Assembly (NCBI RefSeq): GCF_022965805.1
Contig: NC_133103.1
Location: 50,108,386-50,172,385, forward strand
Length of the DNA: 64,000 nucleotides
Source of the DNA: Primulina eburnea
Taxonomy: Eukaryota > Streptophyta > Magnoliopsida > Lamiales > Gesneriaceae
Direction: 5' to 3'
The first letter of the stretch is position 1; every line of letters begins with the position of its first letter. Below, in pieces: positions 1-11,485 of the stretch. The position numbers and the translations under genes are program-made. A model generated the notes under the pieces. The model made no database searches. It saw only the letters and a list, made by a program, of their open reading frames with translations, and was not told where the DNA came from.

Positions 1-3000
1 GCCAAGAAGTTAGGAGCTAAGCCTGATAACTTAGAAGAACCATGTAGAGTAGCCACTCCTGCAAATCGAATTTTAGAAACTCGCACTCTATATCGGTTTA
101 TTAGTGTTCTCATAGAAGATCAGAATTTCAAGGCAAACCTTATCCAACTAAACATGGTGGAATTCGACGTAATTCTTGGAATGGATTGGTTAGCCAAGAA
201 TCATGCTTTAGTAGACTGTCATGGAAAGATGGTAATCATCCAAGCTCCACACCAAGAGAAACTTGTATTTCATGATAAGACAAAAGAACGAAAGACTCTT
301 CTTTCTGCTTCTCAAACTTGGAAAGCCATGAAAAGTGGGGAAGAAGTTTACCTAGCTATGTTAAGCAAGGTAAAGATAGGAACCACACTGACACTAGAAG
401 GGATTCCGGTAGTACAAGAGTTTCCGGATGTCTTTCCTGAAGAACTCCCTAGCGAACTTCCCAATCGCGAAGTGGAATTTGAGATTAATTTAGTGCCCAA
501 TCCTACACCAATCTCAAAAGCACCGTATCGAATGGCTCCAGCAGAGTTGAAAGAAATCAAAGAGCAACTTCAAAAGTTGTTGGATAAGAAGCAGATACGA
601 CCAAGCGCATCTCCGTGGGGAGCTCCTATCCTATTTGTTAAATAGTAGGACGGAAGCATGAGATTGTGTACCGATTACAGAGAACTGAATAAGATCACAA
701 TCAAGAATAAATACCCACTTCCAAGGATAGATGACTTGTTTGACCAACTCAAGAGAGCTACGGTCTTTTCCAAGCTCGACTTAAGGTCAGGCTATCACCA
801 ACTCAAGGTCAAATCAGACGATATTCTGAAGACAGCCTTCAGAACAATGTATGGACACTATGAGTTCACATTGATGTCGTTCGGGTTAACAAACGCTCAT
901 GGATCTCATGAACAGAGTGTTCAAGCCATTTCTTGACAAGTTTGTTGTGGTATTCATCGACGATATTCTAGTATATTCGTCAAGTGAAGAAGACCACAAA
1001 GAACATCTTCGTCTTACCCTCCAGTCGCTGAGAGAAAAGGAACTTTACGCCAAGTTCAAGAAATGCGAATTTTGGCTAGAGAGCGTCACATTCTTGGGAC
1101 ACATAATATCAGCTGCAGGAGTATCGGTGGACCCTAAGAAAGTAGAGGCAATCTCAGATTGGCCTAGACCAAATAATGTGACAGAAATTTGAAGCTTCTT
1201 GGGATTAACGGGCTATTACCGAAAATTTGTTGAAGGATTTTCTTCAATAGCCATACCTCTCACCAAGCTCACACAGAAGAACTCTAAGTTTCAATGGAGT
1301 GAAAAATGTGAGCAAAGCTTCGAGACTTTGAAGAAGAAGCTTACCTCTACGCCAGTGTTGGTATTACCGATGGAAGACAAAGACTTCACAATCTACAGTG
1401 ATGCATCTAAAGAAGGTTTAGGATGTGTACTCATGCAAGAGGGAAAGGTGATCACACACGCGTCAAGACAGTGAAGCCGTATGAACAGAATTACCCGATA
1501 GTGTTTGCACTAAAGATTTGGAGACGCTATTTATATGGTGCCAAGTGTGAGATTTTCACGGATCACCAAAGCTTCAAATATTTTTTCACTCAAAAGGAAC
1601 TAAATATAAGACAAAGACGGTGGATTGAACTCATGAAAGATTACGACTTAACGATGAGCTACCACCCAGGTAAAGCCAACAAGGTAGCAGACGCTTTGAG
1701 TCGGAAAGATATGAGCAAAGTAATCCTAGCGTCATTTTCAGCACAACCTTGTCTTCGAGAGACAATCAAGGTAAGTCAAGATCGAGATTCCGCTTTGGTG
1801 AAACTGAAAGAGCAAGCCAAAGAAGGGAAATCACCAGATTTCGAGACAGACAACAAAGGAACCTGGTGGATGAAAGGACGATTGTGTGTACCAGACATCG
1901 ATAACCTTCGACAAGAAGTAATGTCTGAAGCACATAAGTCAAAATTTTCAGTTCATCCTGTCAGTACCAAGATGTACAGAAATTTGAAGAAAAATTTCTG
2001 GTGGAGTGGAATGAAGAAAGACGTGGCGACTTTTGTTTCTAAGTGTCACGTGTGCCAGAAAGTCAAGGCAGAGCACCAAAGACCTGGAAGACTTCTTCAA
2101 CCATTAGAAATCCCGGAATGGAAATGAGACATATTTCCAGGGATTTTGTAGTTGGGTTACCAAAGTCGAGACAAGGACATGACGGAATATGGGTAATCGT
2201 AGATAGACTCACAAAATCTGCTCATTTCTTACTTGTCCGCATGAACTATAATTTGGACAAACTAGCCATATTGTACATGAATGAGATCGTACGATTGCAT
2301 GGAGTTCCAGCTAGCATACTATCCGACAGAGATCCTAGATTTACGTCCCGTTTTTGGAAGAGTTTTCAACAATCTATGGGGACTAAAATTACGCTTAGTA
2401 CGGCCTATCATCCTCAAACCGATGGCCAAAGTGAGAGGACAATACAAACTCTAGAAGATATGCTGAGAGCATGTGCTCTGGACTTCAGTAGTAATTGGAG
2501 CGAACATCTGCCGTTAATTGAGTTCGCTTACAATAATAGTTACCACAATAGTATTGGAATGGCACCATACGAAGCTCTGTATGGACGAAAGTGTCGATCA
2601 CCACTGTATTGGGATGAAGTAGGGGAAAAAGCCATCGTTGGACCCGAGCTGATCCAAGAAATAGTGGATAAAGTTGCTATAATCAAAGATCGACTAAAAG
2701 CTGCACAAGATCGACAGAAAATCTGGGCTGACCTGAAAATAAGACATGTAGAATTTGAAGTTGGAGAGAAGGCATATGTGAAAGTGTCACCCATGAAGGG
2801 TGTAATCCGATTCAATAAGGCTGGAAAACTGAATTCCTAGATACGTCGGACCATTTGAAATTCTTGAGAAAGTGGGAACACTTGCTTATAGATTAGCACT
2901 TCCACCCGACATGTCAAGAATTCACAATGTATTCCACGCCTCGCAGCTGAGAAGATATATTTCAGATCCAATTCATATTCTGGAAGCTGGACCACTTCTG

Positions 3001-3246
3001 GTTGAGAGCAATCTAAATGAAGAGCTGAAATATGAAGAGATTCTGATTCGAATTGTGGATAAAAAAGACCAAGTACTGAGGAGACGAACTATTCCATATG
3101 TAAAAGTACAATGGTCCAACCACATCGAAAGAGAAACTACTTAGGAGTTAGAAGAAAAGATGCGAGATCAATACCCTTATCTCTTTGAGGAGCATGTTCA
3201 ACCAAGTTTCGAGGACGAAACTTCTTATAAGGAGGGAGAGATGTGA
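1..3246 (+). pseudogene. broken gypsy pol polyprotein (PR-RT-RH-IN-chromodomain)
   Basis: Pol would copy element RNA into DNA and integrate it. The first 250 bases encode the end of the protease (FDVILGMDWL at 160-190). RT follows from about 560, with the catalytic FIDDILVYS near 953-980. RNase H runs about 1199-1700 and ends in a VADALSR motif. Integrase runs about 1870-2560, with the H2C2 knuckle near 2040 and YHPQTDGQSER near 2405-2440. A chromodomain-like tail follows about 2990-3240. Breaks: two adjacent TAG codons at 643-648, a short deletion and frameshift near 890, stops near 1190, 2125, 2838 and 3142, and further frame changes near 1470, 2130 and 2850. No single product is possible. 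Confidence 0.93.
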
Positions 3247-4375
3247 GAACCTGAATTTCCAACAGCTAGAAATGTTTCAGCATCTATCAAAATTCCAGCA
3301 GCAACTCATATTTCAGAAGCTGGTATTTTTCCAGCAGACATGTATTTTCCAGCAGCAAACAAAATTCCAGCAGACAGTTACTAATTCAGCATATGACTTG
3401 TAACTGAAGCATTTAACACGGAATAAAGACTGTTAATGGCCGTTATAGCCATTAATTGGGAGGCTAACAGTCAAAATTTTGCTTATAAATAGCACCATCA
3501 ATCTCTGAAATTGTTGTTATCAAAATATTGAGTTATCACTTGAAATTAGAGCTAAGAGAGTGCATTTTTCGAAGCCGTAAAATCCAGTAGCGAGACAAGC
3601 AGATTTCCATACTTCAACCGAAATTCTTTAAGCAAATTACTGTAAGTGGGCTTATGTATAAATATCTTGAAAACCGTTTGATGATTTCTGTTTTAAAGCA
3701 AAGTATATTCTTTATTCCCGATATCTGATTTTGAAGCACTGAAACTTAGTGAACTAATAGTAGGAATATATATTCTGAACATTACTGATTACTGATTACT
3801 GGCCTCACCCCTTAGAGGAGAGAACATATAGGGGACTGATATCAGTTTAGCCATGAAATTCACGAACGTTCTCAGTGCTTACTTGTTAAATTCTGATTAC
3901 TGATTACTGATTTCAGAATACTGAATACCGATTTCTGTTATGAAAATAAGAATTTCTGGATATTATTCATATTACTGTTTCTGTGTGAAAATGATTTCGA
4001 AAACTGAGAGTTATTCTCGCCTCCGCTTACTGAGTGACAATCATATCACTCACCCACCAAAACATCCCAGATAAGAACGATGAAGAAAGATTAGAAGCAG
4101 AGGAGCAGAATCAGTTTTGGAGATGGTGAAGAAGAAGAATGTTACTTTCAGTTTTAGATTATGTTTTCCGATGCATCTGTAGAAGCAATGTTATGCCTGT
4201 TTTAAATTTCCGCTGTAAAACATTAGTGATTCGAGTTTGTATCAGACAATGAATTATTTCGTATTATGAATAAAAAGACTGGTTTCTGAATTTTGTATTT
4301 CTGAGGCTTGTTGTTTTCGAATGTAAATTGGAAAGCAACGCCGGTGTCAACCAACCCCCGTCTCGAGGCGTGAGA
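3242..4375 (+). repeat. 3' LTR of the Tekay-like element
   Basis: It starts with TGTGAGAACC directly after the polypurine tract, and pol's terminal stop overlaps its first bases. A TATA box (TTATAAATAG near 3483) and AATAAA near 4268 fit U3 and R signals. U3 carries short repeated TTCCAGCAG and TGATTAC motifs. The right end was placed by comparison with the solo LTR at 17253-18177, which shares the CGTCGGTGTCAAC-like terminal block. The final dinucleotide here reads GA, not CA, so the end is uncertain by a few bases. Confidence 0.8.
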
Positions 4376-5486
4376 CTCGCAACCCCTCAATGTTGATCAG
4401 CTGAGATTAAAAGAGCCCTCTGTCTTGGATGAGGCGGCTGAAATTGAGGTTGAGTTGGAGATCGACGACCTCATTCATGATCGACGGTGTTAACCGAAGA
4501 CCGGCCAAACTAACGAGAGCCCAAAGAAGAGAGGAAAAAGCCCCCATTCTATATATAATGTGCATTGGGAACATCAATTTTAATTTGGGGAGATGATTTG
4601 CACGTTCGCACTTTATCATACTTGTATAAATAAATCAGACATAGAAATTGAAATAAAATACTTTATCCTTTAATGGAAAGAGGTAGAAAAATTACATTGC
4701 TGGAAAAAATATTTACTTAAAAATAATCCCCTCACCCCGTTGCGTAAAAAAAATACTGAAAATTTGAGCAATATCGATTAAGTAAGAAATTAATAAATAA
4801 AACATCAATATAAAATTTTAATAAATAAACATCAAATATAAAATTTTTAATGACTTCTTGATAAAAACAAGAAATTAAGGAATTAAAACTACAGTAAACA
4901 AACCAAACAATATGATCATAATAATAACATGAGTCTGCGAAAATAGTATGTCTCTTGTGATATGGTATCACGTATCTTTATTAATGAGACGAGTCAACAA
5001 TGTCCATATTTATTATAAAAGTACTAATTTTGACATAAAAAATAATATTTTTTTATGGGTGATATAAATAGAAAAGCAATCTCACAAAATTGACCAATAA
5101 GATCGTATCACAAGAAGTTTTGTACTGGAAAAAGGTAAATAATTCGATAACTTCCATTTTCTTCCATAAGTTTGGGAGTAAATTAAATTTGTCCGTCGGC
5201 AAACAAGTTGGGTTTAATAAAAGATACATTGACCAATTAAGAGACATATTTATTTCTGATTATAATATTTTTCAACATAATTCTTGATTTATTTACAACT
5301 TAAAAGTTTTTGGTACGTTTAAATAATTTTTTTTTCATTTTCTTTAGATAATCATAACCCAAAATTGAATAAGTTAATAGATAAAAAAAAACATTTTCCC
5401 ATTAAATAAATCTAGTAGAAGAAAATCAAGTAACTTAGTATTTGTAGTTGTGATGATAACAAAGGAAATAGAAACAAATTACTTCA
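4376..5486. other. AT-rich intergenic DNA, no supported gene
   Basis: After a less AT-rich patch (about 4385-4560) with short open frames on both strands, the sequence is AT-rich and has frequent stops. I recognise no domain. The patch could be a remnant of an exon or TE, but I cannot name it. Confidence 0.5.
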
Positions 5487-5576
5487 TTGTAGAATGTAAA
5501 ACTCAAGAACTGATCCCCATACGCTTGGAGCAAAGTTACTTATCGGGCAAACAATTTCCTCTGGAATTTGGGCCAT
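5487..5576 (-). pseudogene. terpene synthase exon 1 relic
   Basis: The 30 codons starting at the ATG at 5576-5574 resemble exon 1 of the intact terpene synthase at 18581-22733. Both share Met-Ala, a middle NFxPSxWG block and a following xxLxF stretch. Here the block reads NFAPSVWG and is followed by SVLEF. The frame then stops where the intact gene has its exon 1 donor site. No exon 2 is visible in the next kilobase on this strand, so it is an isolated, non-functional fragment. It probably marks a former paralogue or partial duplication. The call rests on a short match. Confidence 0.7.
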
Positions 5577-6184
5577 TTTTGTTGTTATAAATTCAGAGAT
5601 CAAAGCACAAAACTTTAAATTATCATTATTATTATGAAGATAAGAAATTTTTTGTAAAATATGATAATCGAGAATTGAAACTGTTATCCCAACAAAATGA
5701 TACGCGTACATAGAATGAGATGAGAATGTTTATTCACAGTTATTTCCCCAATAATCTCCTTATCTTTTGTGTTTTCCATTTTTTTTGGAATTACAATTTT
5801 TTTTTCAATCTTTAGTTGATTAGAGAGTAAATTTAGAAATTGTTAGGCTTAAAAATCGAATTCAAAAATTGAGGCTCTCCAAAGACAAAAGATAAGTTTT
5901 CCATTTCTTTGTATTTGAGTTTAATAATGAGAAATCTATATATCATCCTCGGAAGTGTTGGAGGGTTGAGACACAATCTTTCGAACTCTCCTGATTTTTC
6001 TCACCCAGAACTGGCTTAGGCTTTGATCAAAATTGATGTAATTCATCTTAAATAAATACTTAGTTGTGTGAACAGAAATGAAAATTTAAATTCATAGATT
6101 TTGTCTGATCATACACAATATATGATCACTTAGAGCATGAAATTCAAGTTAGTCAGCATGTTTAGTATAATAAAAAAAAGAATG
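5577..6184. other. AT-rich intergenic DNA
   Basis: This stretch lies upstream of the terpene synthase exon relic and before the Copia relic. It holds poly-T runs and no coding frame I can support. The part from about 5940 may be the edge of the Copia relic's gag region. Confidence 0.4.
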
Positions 6185-6309
6185 CATCGTGGGTTTGGAT
6201 ATGTAGAACCTGAGAGTTATAAAATGGATATGATCGTCATTCCAAATCAAGATGGAATGATAAAAGTCACACCAGACAGAACTCTATGAAGGTCAGACAT
6301 AATCATTAC

Positions 6310-6907
6310 TGTCACGCCCCGAGCTCGGGCCCGCGTCTGCGTGACTGCACAATGGCTCCTATAGCAACTACTTCGTATTCGTTCTCGCTTTACGAAAATG
6401 ATTAACCCAAGTTGCTATAGAAGTCCATTGTAGGCCATTATAAACTCATTTTAAATCTTTCATTTTTAAGATGTGAGACAAGGGTGTCACAATCATCCCT
6501 CCTTCAGAATGCGACGTCCTCGTCGGGGACTGACCCCTCGATCTACCAGCACCGAAAATCTAGAGGTGGCTCCTACAGGTTCAAGAGGTGGCTCCCGTCA
6601 TGTAGCACTTTGCCCCGCAGGTTCAAGAGGTGGCTCCCATGCACGTAGCACTTTGCCCCGCATAGCACTTATTTCTCAGTGTTTCATGCTCGTGACCGGC
6701 TCTGATACCATTCTGTCACGCCTCGAGCCCGGGTCCGTGCCTGCGTGATTGCACAATAGGCTCCTATAGCAACTACTTCGTATTCGTCCTCGCTTTACGA
6801 AAATGATTAACCCAAGTTGCTATTGAAGTGCTATAGAAGTCCATTGTAAGCCATTATAAACTCATTTTAAATCTTTCATTTTTAAGATGTGGGACAAGGG
6901 TATCACA
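6310..6907 (-). mobile_element. TRIM (miniature LTR retrotransposon)
   Basis: Two similar terminal repeats (6310-6491 and 6714-6907) begin TGTCACGCC and end CACA. They flank about 220 bp of non-coding DNA. A primer-binding site complementary to initiator tRNA-Met reads GGCTCTGATACCA at 6698-6710 beside the right repeat, so the element runs on the minus strand. A pyrimidine tract (CATCCCTCC) beside the left repeat is the polypurine tract on that strand. The target duplication is ATTAC at 6305-6309 and 6908-6912. The interior has a tandem unit containing GGTTCAAGAGGTGGCTCC. There is no coding capacity. Confidence 0.88.
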
Positions 6908-7264
6908 ATTACTACAACTGCAAAACAAAAGTGATATAGGTTAACTGATCAGAATGAAAGGCCTAAGAAAGATTTTTCAAGCACACACTACACAACACTA
7001 GCAAGATTTCAACACAATTACACACCTATTGGAGATACACAATGAAAGATATGTTAGGAAAATTCGGGTTTAGGTCTCAAATAGAATAATCTGTTCTGGA
7101 CTCAAATAAATGTGGGTACCAAAATTATTCTTAATATGTGATTACAGGTACAACAGCTCATGATGTTAAAGAAATCAACGGGGTACATGGACAACGGATG
7201 TTCAAGACATATAACAGAAAATATCAATTTATTATCTGAAATCATTGAATATCAAGGTATAAGG

Positions 7265-7848
7265 CAATGTTTTCAAAACCGGACCGGACCGGCCGGTTGG
7301 ACCGGTTCAACCGTGAACCGGCCTCCAGACCGGTCCGGACATAAATAAAAACCCGGAAAACAGGTTTAACCGGAAAAAACCGGTTAAAACCCGGTTCATC
7401 GGCGACGGTTATTTCAAAAACCGTCGCTATAATCGCTATTTAGCGACGGTTTTTTTAAAACCGTCGCTAAATAGCGACGGTTTTGCAACTAGAAACTTTT
7501 TTTATAAGAAACTTGATGTTTGCTACTTTTTTTATAATTAATCTTGATGTTTACTTGGACACTTAAACTTGGTCATCACTATTTGGTTACATGTTATGTG
7601 TAATTTGGATTTTTGAATTTGAAAAATGATTTTTATTTTGATATTTATTGTAATTTTCATCTTAAAAATTAAATAAAAACTATAAAAACATAAATAATTA
7701 ATATTTTACTATTTTATTTATTATATAAAATAAATAAAATATTAATTTTATTGATCCGGTTCGACCGTCCGGTCGAACCGGTTGAACCGGTTGAACCATT
7801 TTTTAAGACTTGACCGGTTCGGTTAACGGTCCGGTTATAAAAACACTG
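7265..7848. mobile_element. hAT-type MITE inserted in the Copia relic
   Basis: An 8-bp target duplication GTATAAGG (7257-7264 and 7849-7856) brackets a 584-bp insert. The coding relic resumes in place after it. Terminal inverted repeats read CAATGTTTTCAAAACCGGACC and, from the other end, CAGTGTTTTTATAACCGGACC. The 8-bp duplication and CARTG ends fit hAT. The ends are rich in CCGGTT motifs. The interior holds AACCGTCGCTA/TAGCGACGGTT inverted repeats, possibly from a second, nested MITE. Confidence 0.85.
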
Positions 7849-9278
7849 GTATAAGGATCACATTTGGAGATGATTCGAAAATTAAAATTATGGATAAAGG
7901 TAAGATTATACATGATAATATTGTTATCAATTATGTACAACTATCAATTGAAAATTTATGTTATAACTTAATCATTATAAGTCAATTATGTGACAATAGA
8001 TATATTGAAGAATTACACAAACATACTTGCACTAACAAGAATACATATGGTAAAACTATGTTGATAGGTAACAAAACTGGTAATACATATAAAATTGATT
8101 GGTTCATTGAACAACCATCTGATCTTACATGTTTTATTGTTGTTAATGCTAACAAGATATGGTTGTGAGACAAAAGGTTAAATCATTTGAATTCAAAACC
8201 ATTTCTAACCTATGTAAGAACATCTTAGTATCTGATCTGCCCAATACTGACTTTCAAATGACCAGATCTATTCAGCCTGTCAGATGGGAAAGCAAGTCAA
8301 ATCGAATTTCAAGTACAAATGATGTACTGCATCAGCTCGATCCTGGAACTTCTACACTTGGATATGTTTGGTTCTATACCGGTGATGATCTTAGAGGGAA
8401 TGAAGTACATTTTGGTGATGATCGATGGCTTCTCAAAATTTACTTAAATTATCTTTCTGAATTCCAAAGATCAGACAATATCTCAATAGATGAAAATTCT
8501 AAAGCGTCTACATAATGAGAAGACCCTAGTGGTTGACTGGATTAGAAGTGATCGAAGAACTGAGTTTACAAACAGGTTGCTTGTGACTTATCTGGAAGAA
8601 ATGGAATCAAGCACGATTTCTCAACTATCAGATCACCTCAGCATAACGGTGTTGCTGAGAGACGGAACAAAACACTTAAGAAAGAAACCATGTTACCTAG
8701 TTCTGGAATTTCACAATGCTTTTGGGCTGAAGATGTAAGCACAAACTATTATACTTAGAACAGATCGATGATCAACAAAAAACATGGAATAAAACCTTAT
8801 CAGATTTTGAATGGAAATCAATAAAAAAAATATCATACTTCGCGGTATTTGGTTGTAAGTGTTTTATTCACAACAATAAGAACAATAATTTAACTGTGTT
8901 TGATGCTCAGATGCTAGAATATTTTTAGGATATTCATCTGTTAGTAAAGCTTATCGTGTATTCGATAAAATAACTCTAATTGTTGATGAATCAGTTCATA
9001 TAGTATTTTATGAATCTTCTGTTGTTCCTGATGTACACAAGGCACACTTGAATGATCTTTCCAATATAATGGAAAATATTAATCTTCAATCTAACGATGA
9101 TGATGATATTCAAATCAGAAGAACAAAATATTTACATTGTGAGCAAGATATGCCCACAAATCAAGCCGATGTAGACATCGAGATCATACCTGAAGATCAA
9201 GGTGAGCCAACAATAGATTAAGTTTGAAATAAAACTGATCTTTTTGAAGAACAAGCTAATCCAATCCAAGAACAAGAT

Positions 9279-10605
9279 TGTAACGTCCGAAAAATTTGAA
9301 AGTCCACATGAACTACATGCATGCAAGTTATTAAATTTCTTTGGTATTTTATTTAATTGTTTTAATGCATTCAATGCATATTTAGTTCATTAATTTGCGT
9401 TTATTTATTTTTATGCATAATTCATGAATGCTAGGATTTAATTCAAGAAATTTTAAAAGTTCATGCGCAGGGTTCTAGGTGCATTTCACGCTCGAACGAA
9501 GGACGGAGAGCGGAGAATTTTCAGGAAATGATTTTAATACTCGATTAATTTCTATTAATTAATACAAGGTGTTTTGAGGGAGTTTTTCAAAAATGGGATT
9601 TTTATTGGGTATTTTTAACTGCATGACTTTTTTTTTATCGGTACGCAAATTTTATCGAATTGGGGGACTTTTTAATGGTTCGGCTAATATTTTCAAAATC
9701 TTTCCAACACAAATATTTTTCGGGAGTGCGTTTGGATTTAATGGGCCCACTTTTAGACTCATTGGACTTAAGCATCTTTTAAAAATTTAATTAACAAGAT
9801 TAGTGCCCACTAACCTTCTAATTAACTATATTATTTAATTCCAATCACCTCTTTACTTACCCATAACCCCCAATAGCCGACACCCACCCCTTTTCCATTC
9901 AAAAATCTTTCGGTTTCATCTAATCCTAGCTGAAGCTTCGGTCACCTCCATTCTTGCAAAGGAAACCTTCGGCTTCACCATTCATGACAAAGGAACAATC
10001 CTCTTGGGTCTCCCCCTTCTTGATCTGTTTACCAAATCATCTCTAGGCATGCCTGAAACCATTTTTTTCTCATTTTTCACGCCATAATATGTATTTTTAG
10101 CTGATATGGCATGAAAAATCTGATATGACATGTTTTATGCTCGTTTTTCTTACATATGCATAGAAAATTTATGGTTTCTTGAGGTTTCTTCATGTTTCTT
10201 GAATGTTTGAAGGGGCTGCCACTTAGGATCAACCATGTGCTTGAAATAGATAGGGATAGGAGTCCTAAGAGTGGAAGGATTCGTCTGGTTTGGTTCAAAC
10301 AAAGGGCAAAACGAAATTGCCTTGTTTTGGGGAAGATAGGGCTCGATCATGGCTTGGGTAGGAGGCCACGCATGGGTTCGTTCCAGGCCTGGGGTTAGGC
10401 TCCTCGTAGTCTAAATTTTTGAGTCTGGATGGTCCATAGCGGGATAGATCGAAGGGGGATGGTTGGGCGGGAGGTAAGGGTCACGCGTGAGGGAATCTTG
10501 AACCATGATGTGCATTTTTATTGTTCTTGTTGCTTGGGGGCATTTAGGCCTGGTCCAGGAGAGTGTTGAGGGGTCGGTCAGGGTCCTAGGATAGTGGGTA
10601 GAAAG
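9279..10605 (+). repeat. truncated gypsy LTR (TGTAACG family)
   Basis: It starts TGTAACGTCC and aligns by eye to the starts of the LTRs at 37281, 41464 and 50378: a shared GTCCAC block, a CATGCA block, then an AT-rich TTTTAATTG region and a GGxCTGCCA motif. The family's terminal part (CCGAGGACC, TTTTTCCGCA, ACGTTTCA) is absent because the sequence changes at about 10605 into the leader of a different, minus-strand element. Short open frames here look incidental. Confidence 0.7.
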
Positions 10606-10918
10606 ACATTGACCCATGGATAGAAAGAATACGTCGAGAGGATTCCAGAAAAGTCGACGGAATTAAAATCTGAGTTTCCTATGAAAAGTTATGAGTCGTA
10701 CGAAACTTTCCTTAAATGGCAAAAACGCGATTTCGGAGGTCTAAATGAAGGAATTTCGCGTTTTCGACCCTTACCTCACCACAAAGTCGTGAAAATCGCT
10801 CGTTGGGCTGTTTCGGAGGGAACTACATTGGCTGATTTTAAAATTCCACAGAAAATTTTTCCGAGCGATTTTCTTTCCCAACCGGATTAGGAACCTGGCT
10901 GCTCTGATACCACTTAAA

Positions 10919-11470
10919 TGTCACGCCCCGATACCGGGGTTAGTCGACACCGGTGTTGTCTCACAATCACATAATTGCAAAACAACAAGCCTTGTAATAA
11001 ATCGCAATAACCAGTCTTTTTCATAACAAGTAATCGTCTTTACAATGTGATGGAAGTAAAATGCGGAAGCGAAATACATGATGATAAAATTAAAAGACAG
11101 AAGAAATTCGACTGGTCTCGAATTGGATTTACTTCATCACCATTCCCAAAAGTAATCTTGCTCTTCATCTCGATTTGTTCCTCGTTCTTATCTGGGTGGG
11201 AATGTAAGGGGTGAGTATTTTAAAAAATACTCAGTAAATGGGGGTCGATCGTGCATAACAAGTATCGAGGATATACATGATCATTGGTGCCCTTTTATAG
11301 AGAATTGGTAAGGCACCCAACTACTCCATGATCTCATGTCTCAAACCACTACTTCATGATCTCATGTCTCAAGCCACTGCTCCATGATCATTCAACCACT
11401 AAACCATGTTTTTAAGTCACTAAGTCATGTTTAATTAGCCACTAGGCCATGTGGATTTTCAGGGTCTTCA
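10919..11470 (-). repeat. middle LTR of the gypsy composite (internally deleted)
   Basis: It is bounded by TGTCACGCCCC on the left and a TTCA end on the right, which is TGAA at the minus-strand start. It matches the LTR at 14893-16260 at both ends but lacks about 830 bp, joined at about 11282. It holds a minus-strand TATA box (CTATAAAAGGG, near 11290-11300) and two to three tandem copies of a roughly 32-bp unit containing CATGATCTCATGTCTCAA. Confidence 0.75.
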
Positions 11471-11485
11471 CATCCCTCCCTTCTT

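Larger units (their letters stand above)
1..4375 (+). mobile_element. Ty3/gypsy chromovirus (Tekay-like), 5' part outside the window
   Basis: This is the 3' half of an LTR retrotransposon: protease tail, reverse transcriptase, RNase H, integrase and a C-terminal chromodomain, followed by a polypurine tract (about 3229-3241) and a 3' LTR. The domain order and the terminal chromodomain fit the Tekay/Del group. The 5' LTR, primer site and gag lie before the window. Several stops and frameshifts show it is dead. Nothing that looks like a host coding sequence interrupts it. Confidence 0.93.
6185..9278 (+). pseudogene. decayed Copia (SIRE-like) gag-pol relic
   Basis: Fragments match the intact SIRE-like element at 27667-46191 in order. 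A GLGYVxP-like gag piece lies near 6190. A GAG-pre-integrase segment with DNGCSRH lies at about 7170-7260, continues after a MITE at 7850-7990 (FGDDS, then LCYNLI-ISQLCDN) and runs to about 8160. Integrase pieces follow (WIRSDRRTEFTN near 8530-8580) and then FGCKCF near 8845. Frameshifts and stops are frequent and the RT half is missing. The relic was split by a TRIM (6310-6907) and a hAT MITE (7265-7848). A gypsy LTR abuts it at 9279. Confidence 0.8.

Noticed and set aside
4385..4620. Less AT-rich patch with open frames on both strands
   Set aside because: No recognisable domain, no splice or promoter signals that fit, and it directly follows an LTR. Reported only as intergenic.
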